Assembly (NCBI RefSeq): GCF_014651535.1
Contig: NZ_BMXB01000002.1
Location: forward strand, 496,001 to 560,000
From: Salinimicrobium marinum
GTDB taxonomy: Bacteria > Bacteroidota > Bacteroidia > Flavobacteriales > Flavobacteriaceae
DNA: 64,000 nt
Direction: 5' to 3'
In this document: positions 25,877 through 33,429 of the stretch, piece after piece
Layout of the letters: each line of letters opens with the position of its first letter
Numbering within the stretch: position 1 is the first letter of the stretch
Program-made: the position numbers and the translations under genes
Notes under the pieces: model-generated
The model's database searches: none
What the model saw: only the letters and a program-made list of their open reading frames with translations
What the model was told of the DNA's origin: nothing

Positions 25877-26581
25877 TGTTATTGTGATTGCAAAGCTCAT
25901 TAGAGTACCAATTAATACGTATTCCGTTTGCTTCCTGGCACCTATTTCAATCTTATCATTAAACCTTAGAATGGATTTAGCAGCGATCAAAAATCCTATG
26001 GCAGAGAAATTTCCGGTGATGATAAACGTCAATACAAGGATACGTTCAAAAATCCCGATATAAAGCCCCGCGTCCTGTAATCCTGTTTTTTCATTAATAT
26101 CCTGAATTTCACTTTGCCAGCGTTTAGTAGCTTTTCCTATGATGAAGCCTACGGGAAAAATTACGATTATATAAGCCGAAATGATTGCAAGGGTTTTTGG
26201 TGAGTTAAATACCATTTTTAAATATGGAATTATTTCTCCTGAATTTCCCGTTAAAAAAATCCATATTCCGAAGATCATGATCAGGTGAAACAGCTGATCC
26301 AAAAGAAATATTTTCAGATTATCTTCTCCCTGCCGAAGCTTCCACAGGTCTATGAAAAAATGGGATACAGTAATTATTACCGGAACAAGCCATAAATCCC
26401 AATCCTGGAGAATCAAATAAGTGAGCAGGCCTGCGATAACAGAATGCAGGTACAAATATCCGGAAGCTGCTTTTTGTTTCTGTTTATGTTTTATCCAGGA
26501 AGATGGCTGAAATACAAAATCTGTTAGAATATGTGCGAGTAACAGCTGTATTAAAATTAATTCGGAATTATCCATGGCCAA
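25841..26581 (-). CDS. DUF3307 membrane protein
   Basis: A 246-aa integral membrane protein with about seven hydrophobic segments. The N-terminal LLLAHILTDFVFQPSSW and the following HSVIAGLLTYL and ITVSHFFIDLWK are the DUF3307 signature, with conserved His and Asp residues in the membrane that could form a metal or active site. Its start lies 14 nt inside the 3' end of the upstream SatD-like gene, a tight operon seen for these two families. Function unknown. Confidence 0.85.
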   Translation of the reverse strand: MAMDNSELILIQLLLAHILTDFVFQPSSWIKHKQKQKAASGYLYLHSVIAGLLTYLILQDWDLWLVPVIITVSHFFIDLWKLRQGEDNLKIFLLDQLFHLIMIFGIWIFLTGNSGEIIPYLKMVFNSPKTLAIISAYIIVIFPVGFIIGKATKRWQSEIQDINEKTGLQDAGLYIGIFERILVLTFIITGNFSAIGFLIAAKSILRFNDKIEIGARKQTEYVLIGTLMSFAITITLGLFINYVTFQ

Positions 26582-27242
26582 AGTTCTTCTCCATTACTTG
26601 TTCATACCTATCCACCAGCCTTGAGATTGCTTCCCACCCCGAGGCTTTTTTTCGCTGATTCACTGCAGACTGACTTATATTTAATTTTTCGGCAATTTCC
26701 CGTTCTTTTAATCCTTTTAAAGAGTAATATACAACTTCGGCAGAAGCTGTACTCCATTTTTCTATTAGCATATCCAGTAAGAAAAAACTCGTATTGAACT
26801 CTTCATTGATCTCCTCAACCGGAGTTTTAATTTTGGTTCGCTGACTTTCATTTTTCATTTCATCCAGCGTTCTTCCTGAAAATTGAAAAGCCTGCCCGTT
26901 TGATTCTGAAATGGAATCTCTTTCAAAATCAATCGTACCTATCCCCAAAGCCATTCTGAAATCTGCTACTTTTGAGGAAGCTCTATTGTTCTTTTTGTTC
27001 TCCCCTGATTGTAATTGATTAACAGCCGCTTTGATTTGCAGGGCAATACGCAACGCATTTTGCGGTTCCTTAATAATCCCCTGAAAACTGTCCCCCCGAA
27101 AAATATTAAATCGAATATCCTGCGCCTCGTAAAGGTGCTGAATTTCATTAAATTCTTTTTTCAGTTCATTGAGAACCGTCTCCAGTAGGTCATCTTCATA
27201 CAGAGAAGAATCCACTAAATCGGCTGTAATTATAGCTACCAT
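26568..27242 (-). CDS. SatD-like protein with C-terminal HTH domain
   Basis: A 224-aa protein. Residues about 1-130 match the SatD-like family start (MVAIITADLVDSS, then FRGDSFQGII); the Asp-containing first strand and GDS loop are reminiscent of the class III nucleotide cyclase fold, although I cannot show catalytic residues. Residues about 165-205 (LKEREIAEKLNISQSAVNQR) are a LuxR/sigma-4-type helix-turn-helix. The ATG at 27242 is chosen over a TTG at 27248. It is co-transcribed with the DUF3307 gene. Three phased operator-like sites lie just upstream, suggesting autoregulation. Confidence 0.8.
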   Translation of the reverse strand: MVAIITADLVDSSLYEDDLLETVLNELKKEFNEIQHLYEAQDIRFNIFRGDSFQGIIKEPQNALRIALQIKAAVNQLQSGENKKNNRASSKVADFRMALGIGTIDFERDSISESNGQAFQFSGRTLDEMKNESQRTKIKTPVEEINEEFNTSFFLLDMLIEKWSTASAEVVYYSLKGLKEREIAEKLNISQSAVNQRKKASGWEAISRLVDRYEQVMEKNFGHG

Positions 27243-27245
27243 ATT

Positions 27246-27253
27246 CAAATATA
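27246..27253 (-). promoter_or_regulatory. -7 promoter element (TATATTTG) for satD-DUF3307
   Basis: Minus-strand TAnnTTTG match ending only 4 nt from the ATG at 27242. If used, transcription would begin at or next to the start codon, giving a leaderless or nearly leaderless mRNA. The first operator-like site begins 9 nt further upstream. Confidence 0.5.
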
Positions 27254-27262
27254 CACATTATA

Positions 27263-27339
27263 ATAAGTCTATAACCTTATAATTTAAAAAAATAAGTTTG
27301 TAGGCTTATAAATAACGAATATAAGTCTATGTCCTTATA
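27263..27339. promoter_or_regulatory. Three 19-bp operator-like sites at exact 29-bp spacing
   Basis: ATAAGTCTATAACCTTATA (27263-27281), ATAAGTTTGTAGGCTTATA (27292-27310) and ATAAGTCTATGTCCTTATA (27321-27339). All share ATAAG, an 8-nt spacer and CTTATA; the half sites ATAAG/CTTAT form a dyad. Start-to-start distance is 29 bp twice. Copy 1 covers about -17 to -35 of the predicted satD promoter. The HTH-bearing SatD-like protein is the natural candidate binder (inference). Confidence 0.75.
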
Positions 27340-27423
27340 TTATACCTGGGCAAGGGATATTAAATTTTTCCTAATTATTCTTTTATCCGAAGAGCGTTCA
27401 ATAAATTTATAAAAAACGATAAC

Positions 27424-27876
27424 ATGAGCGTAAATAAAGAAGAGTTATTCAATAAATGTTTAGATACGGTAAACAAGCAAATCGAAAAGTACCGTGGTAA
27501 AATGGACGAAATAAGCGGGCAGAATGCAGAAAACAACATGCACCCCGATTTCGATGAATACGGTAATAAGGGAGAACTCCTTACAGAATATGAAAAGCAA
27601 ACAGGTTACCTGGACAATGCACAGGAAATGAAGGAAACCCTGGCTAACCTGGACAGAAATCATTTAAGCGAGATAGTAAGACCGGGAAGCCTGGTAGAAA
27701 CGAAAAACAGCTTCTACTACATTTCCGTGCCTTTAGGCCAAATAGATCTTGATAGCGGCACGAGCGTATACGCCATATCTACAGATGCTCCTATCTATAA
27801 ACACCTTGAAGGTAAAAAAGCAGGAGATAATTTCACTTTTAATGATGAAGAAGTAGAGATTGTAAAAGTGTATTAG
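27424..27876 (+). CDS. Gre-factor-like protein (GreA/GreB C-terminal fold), 150 aa
   Basis: The N-terminal half (about 1-80) is a helical hairpin with acidic residues (HPDFDEYGNKGELLTEYEK), and the C-terminal half (about 84-150) follows the GreA FKBP-like domain: VRPGSLVETKNSFYYIS, ISTDAPIYKHLEGKKAGDNF, VEIVKVY. Gre factors enter the RNA polymerase secondary channel and stimulate transcript cleavage or compete with other factors. Whether this one cleaves is unknown. It is divergent from satD, sharing the intergenic region with the three repeated sites. Confidence 0.75.
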   Translation: MSVNKEELFNKCLDTVNKQIEKYRGKMDEISGQNAENNMHPDFDEYGNKGELLTEYEKQTGYLDNAQEMKETLANLDRNHLSEIVRPGSLVETKNSFYYISVPLGQIDLDSGTSVYAISTDAPIYKHLEGKKAGDNFTFNDEEVEIVKVY

Positions 27877-27881
27877 AAAAT

Positions 27882-29927
27882 TTATTCAGGATATTCAATT
27901 CGTAAATGGAAGATGTTCTTTAGTTTTCTTTTCAGTACCTTTTTGATCTGCTGAATTTCCATAAATGTAATATTGGAATTATGAAATTGCTCCTCTTCCA
28001 TTTGCTTATTGATAATCTTCTCCACAAAATTATCAATAAGTTTGGCGGTAGGCTCTTTTAAGCTCCTGCTGGCGGCCTCCACACTATCACACATCATGAG
28101 AATAGCTGTTTCCTTACTAAAAGGAATAGGCCCGGGATATCGAAAATCCTCTGGATTCACATTCTCATTAGACTCCTGTTCCTTTTTATAGAAATAATAC
28201 ACCGTAGTAGTACCGTGATGGGTTCGGATAAAGTCGATTACCCTGTCGGGCAGGTTACGCTTTTTAGCAATCTCAATTCCGTTGATCACGTGCTCAATAA
28301 TGATTTGGGCACTTTCTTTTGGTGAAAGCTCGTCATGAGAATTTACCGAAGTGGTCTGATTCTCGGTAAAATAGGTAGCATTCTGCATTTTTCCAATGTC
28401 GTGATACAATGCCCCTACCCTTACCAGCATTGCATTTGCACCAATTTCGTTTGCAGCGGCTTCAGCTAAATTGGCTACATTCAGGGAATGATGGAAGGTT
28501 CCCGGAGCCTTATCTGAAAGTTCTTTAAGAAGCTTTGTATTTGTATCTGATAACTCCAGAAGTGACATATCAGACACCAACCCAAAGATCTTTTCATAAG
28601 CGTAGATCAATGGCTGTACAAACAATGTTGCCAGTCCATTGAGCAGGAACATCAAGAATACTTCAGGATTAATTTCTGAAATTGCACCTTCCTGGATGAT
28701 GGTAAAAGCAAAATAAGAAATAATGTAAATCAGGGTGATCTGCCCTACTGAAATGAAAAGGTTTGCCCTCTTATACAGTTCAGAAACGGTAAGAATAGTA
28801 ACGATTCCGGCAATGATCTGTAGGAACATATATTCATAACTGTCCGGCACCACAAACCCTAACAGCACCACCGTTATTACATGGGTAAACAGCCCCAAAC
28901 GAGAGTCAAAAAAACCTTTTAAAGTTAAAGGCAGGATACATAGCGGTACTACATATACGTAATTCACATTAAAGTTAATGACACCGATAGTAAGCATCAC
29001 CATGAGAAGCAAATTGAAAAATATAAAGGTTACTTTAATGTTATTCTGAAAAATATCGGGTCGATATTTTCTAATAAACAACAACAGCATCAATAAAGCC
29101 AGAAAAACCAACAAGCTGTACCCAAATACCACCCAGTTATAATTAGCCTGACTCCAAACCTGGGACTCATATTCGGATTTTAAGGAATTTAAGATCTTTA
29201 GTTTGTCCCCTTCAACAATTTCCCCTTTAGAAACAATGATCGTTCCCCGCTCAACACTTCCACGGGTATAGGAAATCTGGTTATACTTGCTTTCTAGCTC
29301 TCGCAGCGTTAACTCCTCGTCATAAGTGACATTAGGTCTTACCGAATTAAAGAACAATTCCAGCAGCTCATCCCGAAACAACTGCAATTGATTTTCATCT
29401 ATTCTTCGGTTTAGAAAGGGACGAAGATCATTCTGTTTAAGAATGTTTTGATAGGTGATTTCGTTGGCTTCATTTCCCTTCCGTAAATACACCAGTTCCC
29501 CCGATTCTATAGGAATTATTTCCTGAATCAATCCATAATCATAAATATCTTCGCGGGTATCTTCTACAAAATCCTGAAGCCGGTTTCTTTGTACCCTGTG
29601 AAGAGTATCCGGAAAAATTTCCAGGAATTCCACTTCCAGAGCTTTCTCAACACTATCTACAACATCTTCTTGGTATTCATAATATGGAATATGCCCTTCA
29701 TTGATCCGTTCTTTTTCTGCCGCAATTTCTTCCGGAGTTTTAAGAATAGCAAAATCAAAGGGCGCATATAAATTGTCATACTGCCACGGCTTTCCTTTCG
29801 GGATCTCATATTTAAATTTTCCTCCCTTGGGATATAAATAGACGATCAGGAATGTTGTTAGCAGAAATAAAAAGACTTTATAAAATAAGGCTTGATTTTT
29901 ATAAAGAAAATTTACGAATCTTTCCAT
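27882..29927 (-). CDS. 7TM-HD family phosphohydrolase (PgpH-type)
   Basis: A 681-aa membrane protein. One N-terminal helix (about 13-30) is followed by a large extracytoplasmic 7TMR-HDED-type domain (about 45-270), seven transmembrane helices (about 275-465) and a cytoplasmic HD domain with YHDIGK near 509 and a distal HHGT. Characterised PgpH proteins hydrolyse cyclic di-AMP, so this is a likely c-di-AMP phosphodiesterase controlling osmolyte and K+ balance; no diadenylate cyclase is in the window. A -7 element is at 29945-29952. Confidence 0.9.
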   Translation of the reverse strand: MERFVNFLYKNQALFYKVFLFLLTTFLIVYLYPKGGKFKYEIPKGKPWQYDNLYAPFDFAILKTPEEIAAEKERINEGHIPYYEYQEDVVDSVEKALEVEFLEIFPDTLHRVQRNRLQDFVEDTREDIYDYGLIQEIIPIESGELVYLRKGNEANEITYQNILKQNDLRPFLNRRIDENQLQLFRDELLELFFNSVRPNVTYDEELTLRELESKYNQISYTRGSVERGTIIVSKGEIVEGDKLKILNSLKSEYESQVWSQANYNWVVFGYSLLVFLALLMLLLFIRKYRPDIFQNNIKVTFIFFNLLLMVMLTIGVINFNVNYVYVVPLCILPLTLKGFFDSRLGLFTHVITVVLLGFVVPDSYEYMFLQIIAGIVTILTVSELYKRANLFISVGQITLIYIISYFAFTIIQEGAISEINPEVFLMFLLNGLATLFVQPLIYAYEKIFGLVSDMSLLELSDTNTKLLKELSDKAPGTFHHSLNVANLAEAAANEIGANAMLVRVGALYHDIGKMQNATYFTENQTTSVNSHDELSPKESAQIIIEHVINGIEIAKKRNLPDRVIDFIRTHHGTTTVYYFYKKEQESNENVNPEDFRYPGPIPFSKETAILMMCDSVEAASRSLKEPTAKLIDNFVEKIINKQMEEEQFHNSNITFMEIQQIKKVLKRKLKNIFHLRIEYPE

Positions 29928-29944
29928 ATATAATAAACTGTAGT

Positions 29945-29952
29945 CAAATGTA
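29945..29952 (-). promoter_or_regulatory. -7 promoter element (TACATTTG) for the PgpH-type gene
   Basis: Minus-strand TAnnTTTG match 18 nt upstream of the ATG at 29927. Confidence 0.6.
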
Positions 29953-30005
29953 CTAAAAAATCACTGCTGAAACGGTGTACATTGGTTTGTTCCTTATAAA
30001 ATCAT

Positions 30006-30013
30006 TAAATTCG
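30006..30013 (+). promoter_or_regulatory. Possible -7 element (TAAATTCG) for thiolase
   Basis: TTCG variant of TAnnTTTG 25 nt upstream of the thiolase ATG, with TTG at 29982-29984 as a possible -33 (21-nt spacer). Confidence 0.4.
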
Positions 30014-30037
30014 CAATACTAAACTAAAACAGAAATA

Positions 30038-31216
30038 ATGAGCAAAGAAGTAGTAATAGTAAGCGCAGCAAGAACTCCTATAGGAAGTTTTTTAGGCAGC
30101 TTATCCACTGTCCCAGCCACCAAACTAGGATCTATAGCCATTAAAGGTGCCCTTGAAAAAATTAACCTGAAGCCGGAATTGGTGGAGGAAGTAATAATGG
30201 GAAATGTTGTACAGGCCGGTACCGGACAGGCGCCGGCGAGACAGGCTGCAGTTGGAGCCGGCATCCCCTATAACGTACCTTGTTCCACAGTAAATAAAGT
30301 TTGTGCAAGTGGGATGAAAGCTGTAATGCAGGGCGCACAAGCCATAATGCTTGGTGATGCCGACATTATTGTTGCCGGGGGAATGGAAAATATGAGCATG
30401 ATCCCTCATTACCTTCATTTAAGAAACGGACAAAAGTTTGGTCCTGCTACAATGATTGACGGACTCCAAAAGGATGGTTTAACCGATGTGTATGGCCAGA
30501 TGGCAATGGGAGTTTGTGCAGATGAATGTGCCGTAGAACATGAGTTTACACGGGAAGACCAGGATAAATTCGCAATCCAGTCCTACCAAAGATCGGCTAA
30601 AGCCTGGGAAGAAGGTAAATTTGATAATGAAGTAGTTCCTGTTGAAGTACCCCAACGAAAAGGAGATCCTGTTATAGTTAAGGTAGATGAAGAATACAAG
30701 AATGTAAATATTGAAAAAATTGGTGCTTTGCGACCAGCCTTCTCAAAGGAAGGAACAGTAACTGCCGCAAATGCTTCAACCATCAATGATGGCGCAGGTG
30801 CAGTTGTACTTATGAGTCGGGAAAAAGCCGAAGGAATGGGTTTAAAAGTTCTCGGTACTATTAAAGGATATGCAGATGCAGCGCAAGACCCAAATAAATT
30901 CACTACTGCACCCGCCATTGCTTTACCTAAAGCCCTGAAAAAAGCAGGAATATCCAAAGAGGAAGTAGACTTCTTCGAATTTAATGAAGCTTTTTCTGTT
31001 GTGGGATTAGCTAATATGAAAATATTAGGTCTTACAGATAAGAATACCAATTTTAACGGAGGAGCTGTTTCTCTTGGTCACCCTTTGGGCTGCTCCGGAG
31101 TAAGGATAATAATAACCCTGCTTAGTGTACTGGAACAGAATAATGCCAAAACAGGAGCTGCTGCGATATGTAACGGTGGTGGTGGTGCTTCGGCAATTGT
31201 AATTGAACGCAGTTAA
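30038..31216 (+). CDS. Acetyl-CoA C-acetyltransferase (thiolase)
   Basis: A 392-aa thiolase II catalysing reversible condensation or cleavage of acetyl-CoA and acyl-CoA. It has the acyl-binding Cys89 (NKVCASGMKA), the NEAF motif, active-site His near 349 (GGAVSLGHPLGCSG) and second Cys near 379 (ICNGGGGASA). The biosynthetic (acetoacetyl-CoA) role is typical for this length. It lies 18 nt upstream of the NlpC/P60 gene, with which it is probably co-transcribed. Confidence 0.93.
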   Translation: MSKEVVIVSAARTPIGSFLGSLSTVPATKLGSIAIKGALEKINLKPELVEEVIMGNVVQAGTGQAPARQAAVGAGIPYNVPCSTVNKVCASGMKAVMQGAQAIMLGDADIIVAGGMENMSMIPHYLHLRNGQKFGPATMIDGLQKDGLTDVYGQMAMGVCADECAVEHEFTREDQDKFAIQSYQRSAKAWEEGKFDNEVVPVEVPQRKGDPVIVKVDEEYKNVNIEKIGALRPAFSKEGTVTAANASTINDGAGAVVLMSREKAEGMGLKVLGTIKGYADAAQDPNKFTTAPAIALPKALKKAGISKEEVDFFEFNEAFSVVGLANMKILGLTDKNTNFNGGAVSLGHPLGCSGVRIIITLLSVLEQNNAKTGAAAICNGGGGASAIVIERS

Positions 31217-31234
31217 TTTCATAAGTACTATTTA

Positions 31235-31984
31235 ATGCAATATGGAATTTGCAACCTGAGTAGTGTCCCACTCAGGTCAGAGCCTTCAGACAGCTGCGAA
31301 ATGGTAAGTCAGCTTTTGTACGGAGAACATTTCAAAGTTCTTGAACAAAGGGCTACGTGGTCGCGTATTCGAATTGCATACGATACCTGCGAAGGTTGGA
31401 TTGACAATAATCAATTTCTCATAATTTCTGAAAATGATTATAGCGCATTTGAATCAGAAAAACCTGTTTTTTCAGCAGATGTCGTGGAACTAATAACAGA
31501 TAGAAATCAGAATTTAATACCTGTTCCCCTGGGATCGGTATTAAATTTTGTTTCTTTTCTCCAACACGCTCACGACGGAAAAAAAATAAGCGGAGAGGTT
31601 AACAAAGAAAATATTCTGAATACGGCTTTTCTCTATCTTAATGCACCACACCTTTGGGGAGGAAAAACTCCCTTCGGCATTGATGCCAGCGGATTTACAC
31701 AAATGGTATATAAACTAAACGGCTACAAAATTCCCCGGAATGCAGCCGACCAGGCTCGCCAGGGAGAGTCATTAAGTTTTATTGAAGAAAGTGAGCCCGG
31801 AGATCTTGCATTTTTTGATGATAAAGAAGGGGTGATCAATCACGTAGGAGTAATGATGAATGATAATTATATCATTCATGCATACGGGAAAGTAAGAATT
31901 GACAGGATCGACCATTCTGGCATTTATAATGCAGATTTACGACGACATACCCATAAATTAAGAGTCATTAAAAAGATCATTTAA
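31235..31984 (+). CDS. NlpC/P60 (C40)-family protein lacking the catalytic cysteine
   Basis: A 249-aa protein with an SH3-like N-terminal domain (about 1-70) and an NlpC/P60 domain (about 122-249). The fold markers are intact: LWGGKTPFGID, the catalytic-type His203 in INHVGVMM, and His215 in IIHAYGKVRID. The nucleophile, normally Cys in the DCSG motif, is Ala151 (codon GCC, 31685-31687). It is therefore predicted to be inactive as a gamma-D-glutamyl-diaminopimelate endopeptidase, possibly a cell-wall-fragment binding pseudoenzyme. No signal peptide is evident, consistent with cytoplasmic muropeptide recycling relatives. Confidence 0.85.
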   Translation: MQYGICNLSSVPLRSEPSDSCEMVSQLLYGEHFKVLEQRATWSRIRIAYDTCEGWIDNNQFLIISENDYSAFESEKPVFSADVVELITDRNQNLIPVPLGSVLNFVSFLQHAHDGKKISGEVNKENILNTAFLYLNAPHLWGGKTPFGIDASGFTQMVYKLNGYKIPRNAADQARQGESLSFIEESEPGDLAFFDDKEGVINHVGVMMNDNYIIHAYGKVRIDRIDHSGIYNADLRRHTHKLRVIKKII

Positions 31985-32101
31985 CCTCTCCAGAGAAATA
32001 ATGGTTTTTACTTTTAAGGAAGATTCTTCTCCTAGAATATATAACACTGTATCTTTTCGATTAATGATTACTGGCCGAATAAAGGTTAAGCTAATAACAA
32101 A

Positions 32102-32125
32102 AAAACCCGCATTTCTGCGGGTTTT
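32102..32125. terminator. Bidirectional terminator between NlpC/P60 and TPR genes
   Basis: AAAACCCGCA (32102-32111), TTTC loop, TGCGGGTTTT (32116-32125), between convergent genes. Confidence 0.88.
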
Positions 32126-32150
32126 GCTATAACTGTAAGTCTAAGCTTAT

Positions 32151-33407
32151 TTACTGATTTGCTTCAAGCTCTGAAACCTTTTGCTTCATCTCTTCAGCCT
32201 TTTCAGTTTCATTCAATTGATAGTAAATATTCATCATTGTTCTTGCTGCATCTACATTGGTAGCATCTCTTTCAAGAACGCCTTCAAGATGTGGAATTGC
32301 ACCACGGTACACTTCGCGACGCTCTTCAGCCAGTTCATCATAACGTTGATTATCTTCTTTACTTGTACCAAGAGTGTTCATTTCTTCTACAATCGGCTGC
32401 TCTCTTGAAAGGATAACCTGTGCAATATTGATTCTTGCATTGGTCATATCTGGATCAAGCTCAAGAGCTTTCTCATAATACTCTATAGCTCTGTCACGTT
32501 CACCTAACTGCGCACTACTTACACCTAAGTTATAAAGTAATACTGGGTTTTCAGGATCTTGCGCAACAACCTCTTCCATTATCTCACGGTACTTTTGCAT
32601 ATCTCCCATTGAATAATACAAATCTGCTTCAGATTGTAACAGGGATAGATCATCCGGATTCTCTCTTTTAGCAGCATCCATGGCTTCAATAGCTTTTTCA
32701 GATTCACCCTTTTCCATATAAATTAGGGCAATATTCTTAGCTATTTCACCTCTTTTAGATTCAGCTTTTTCATCCTGGGGATCGGTATAATCACCACTCT
32801 TAACAAAAAGGTCACGTTGTTCTTTAGATCCCATAACCTCTCTTTCTCCTGTTTCTGTATTTACAGCAGTATACTGTACAGATTCTCCGGAAAATCCAAG
32901 ATCTCTCAACTCTTCATAATATTCCAAAGCATTGTCATAGTTACCTGCATTTATAGCATTTGCTGCAGCATAATAAAGATACAGAGTATCCTGTTTGTTC
33001 AGGTCATAGCTGGCATAAAGCTTTTCGGCTGCAGATTCAAAATTCTGTTCGTTCTGGTCTGCAATCGCTGCATTTACCAAAGCGTTACTCGCAGCAGTAA
33101 TTCCCTGTGGTGCTTCCTCATGACCTAGCTCTTCCGCTTTTTTAAATGCTTCAGTCGCTGCCATAAGGTCACTTGCTGGTACATTTTCACCAGAACCTAC
33201 TAAAGCATATCCTTTGTACAGGTAGTAATCTGCCTGCTGACTCTGATTTGCTCCTGAAAGTTGTGGTTCAGCTTCAGCTAAATGATTTTTAGCTTCCTGA
33301 TAATCACCTTTCTCAACGGCCTTACCAGCTCTACGTATTTCTCGTTTTTGGGCAAACGCCACGACAGTTACCATAGCTAACACTGCCGTTAAAATTCTTG
33401 TTCTCAT
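32151..33407 (-). CDS. Exported tetratricopeptide-repeat protein
   Basis: A 418-aa protein. MRTRILTAVLAMVTVVAFAQ is a classical signal peptide, so the ATG at 33407 is preferred over the open TTG frame from 33464 that overlaps gyrA. The mature part contains about seven TPR units; a clear pair lies at about residues 260-330 (PENPVLLYNLGVSSAQLGE, then RAIEYYEKALELDPD). It is likely a periplasmic scaffold. It starts 22 nt after the gyrA stop and is probably read as a gyrA-TPR operon. Confidence 0.9.
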   Translation of the reverse strand: MRTRILTAVLAMVTVVAFAQKREIRRAGKAVEKGDYQEAKNHLAEAEPQLSGANQSQQADYYLYKGYALVGSGENVPASDLMAATEAFKKAEELGHEEAPQGITAASNALVNAAIADQNEQNFESAAEKLYASYDLNKQDTLYLYYAAANAINAGNYDNALEYYEELRDLGFSGESVQYTAVNTETGEREVMGSKEQRDLFVKSGDYTDPQDEKAESKRGEIAKNIALIYMEKGESEKAIEAMDAAKRENPDDLSLLQSEADLYYSMGDMQKYREIMEEVVAQDPENPVLLYNLGVSSAQLGERDRAIEYYEKALELDPDMTNARINIAQVILSREQPIVEEMNTLGTSKEDNQRYDELAEERREVYRGAIPHLEGVLERDATNVDAARTMMNIYYQLNETEKAEEMKQKVSELEANQ

Positions 33408-33429
33408 TCTTTTTGGTTTTGTGTTTAAC

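Noticed and set aside
31999-32130. Open frame after the NlpC/P60 gene
   Set aside because: It reads through the terminator stem and has no coding character; intergenic.
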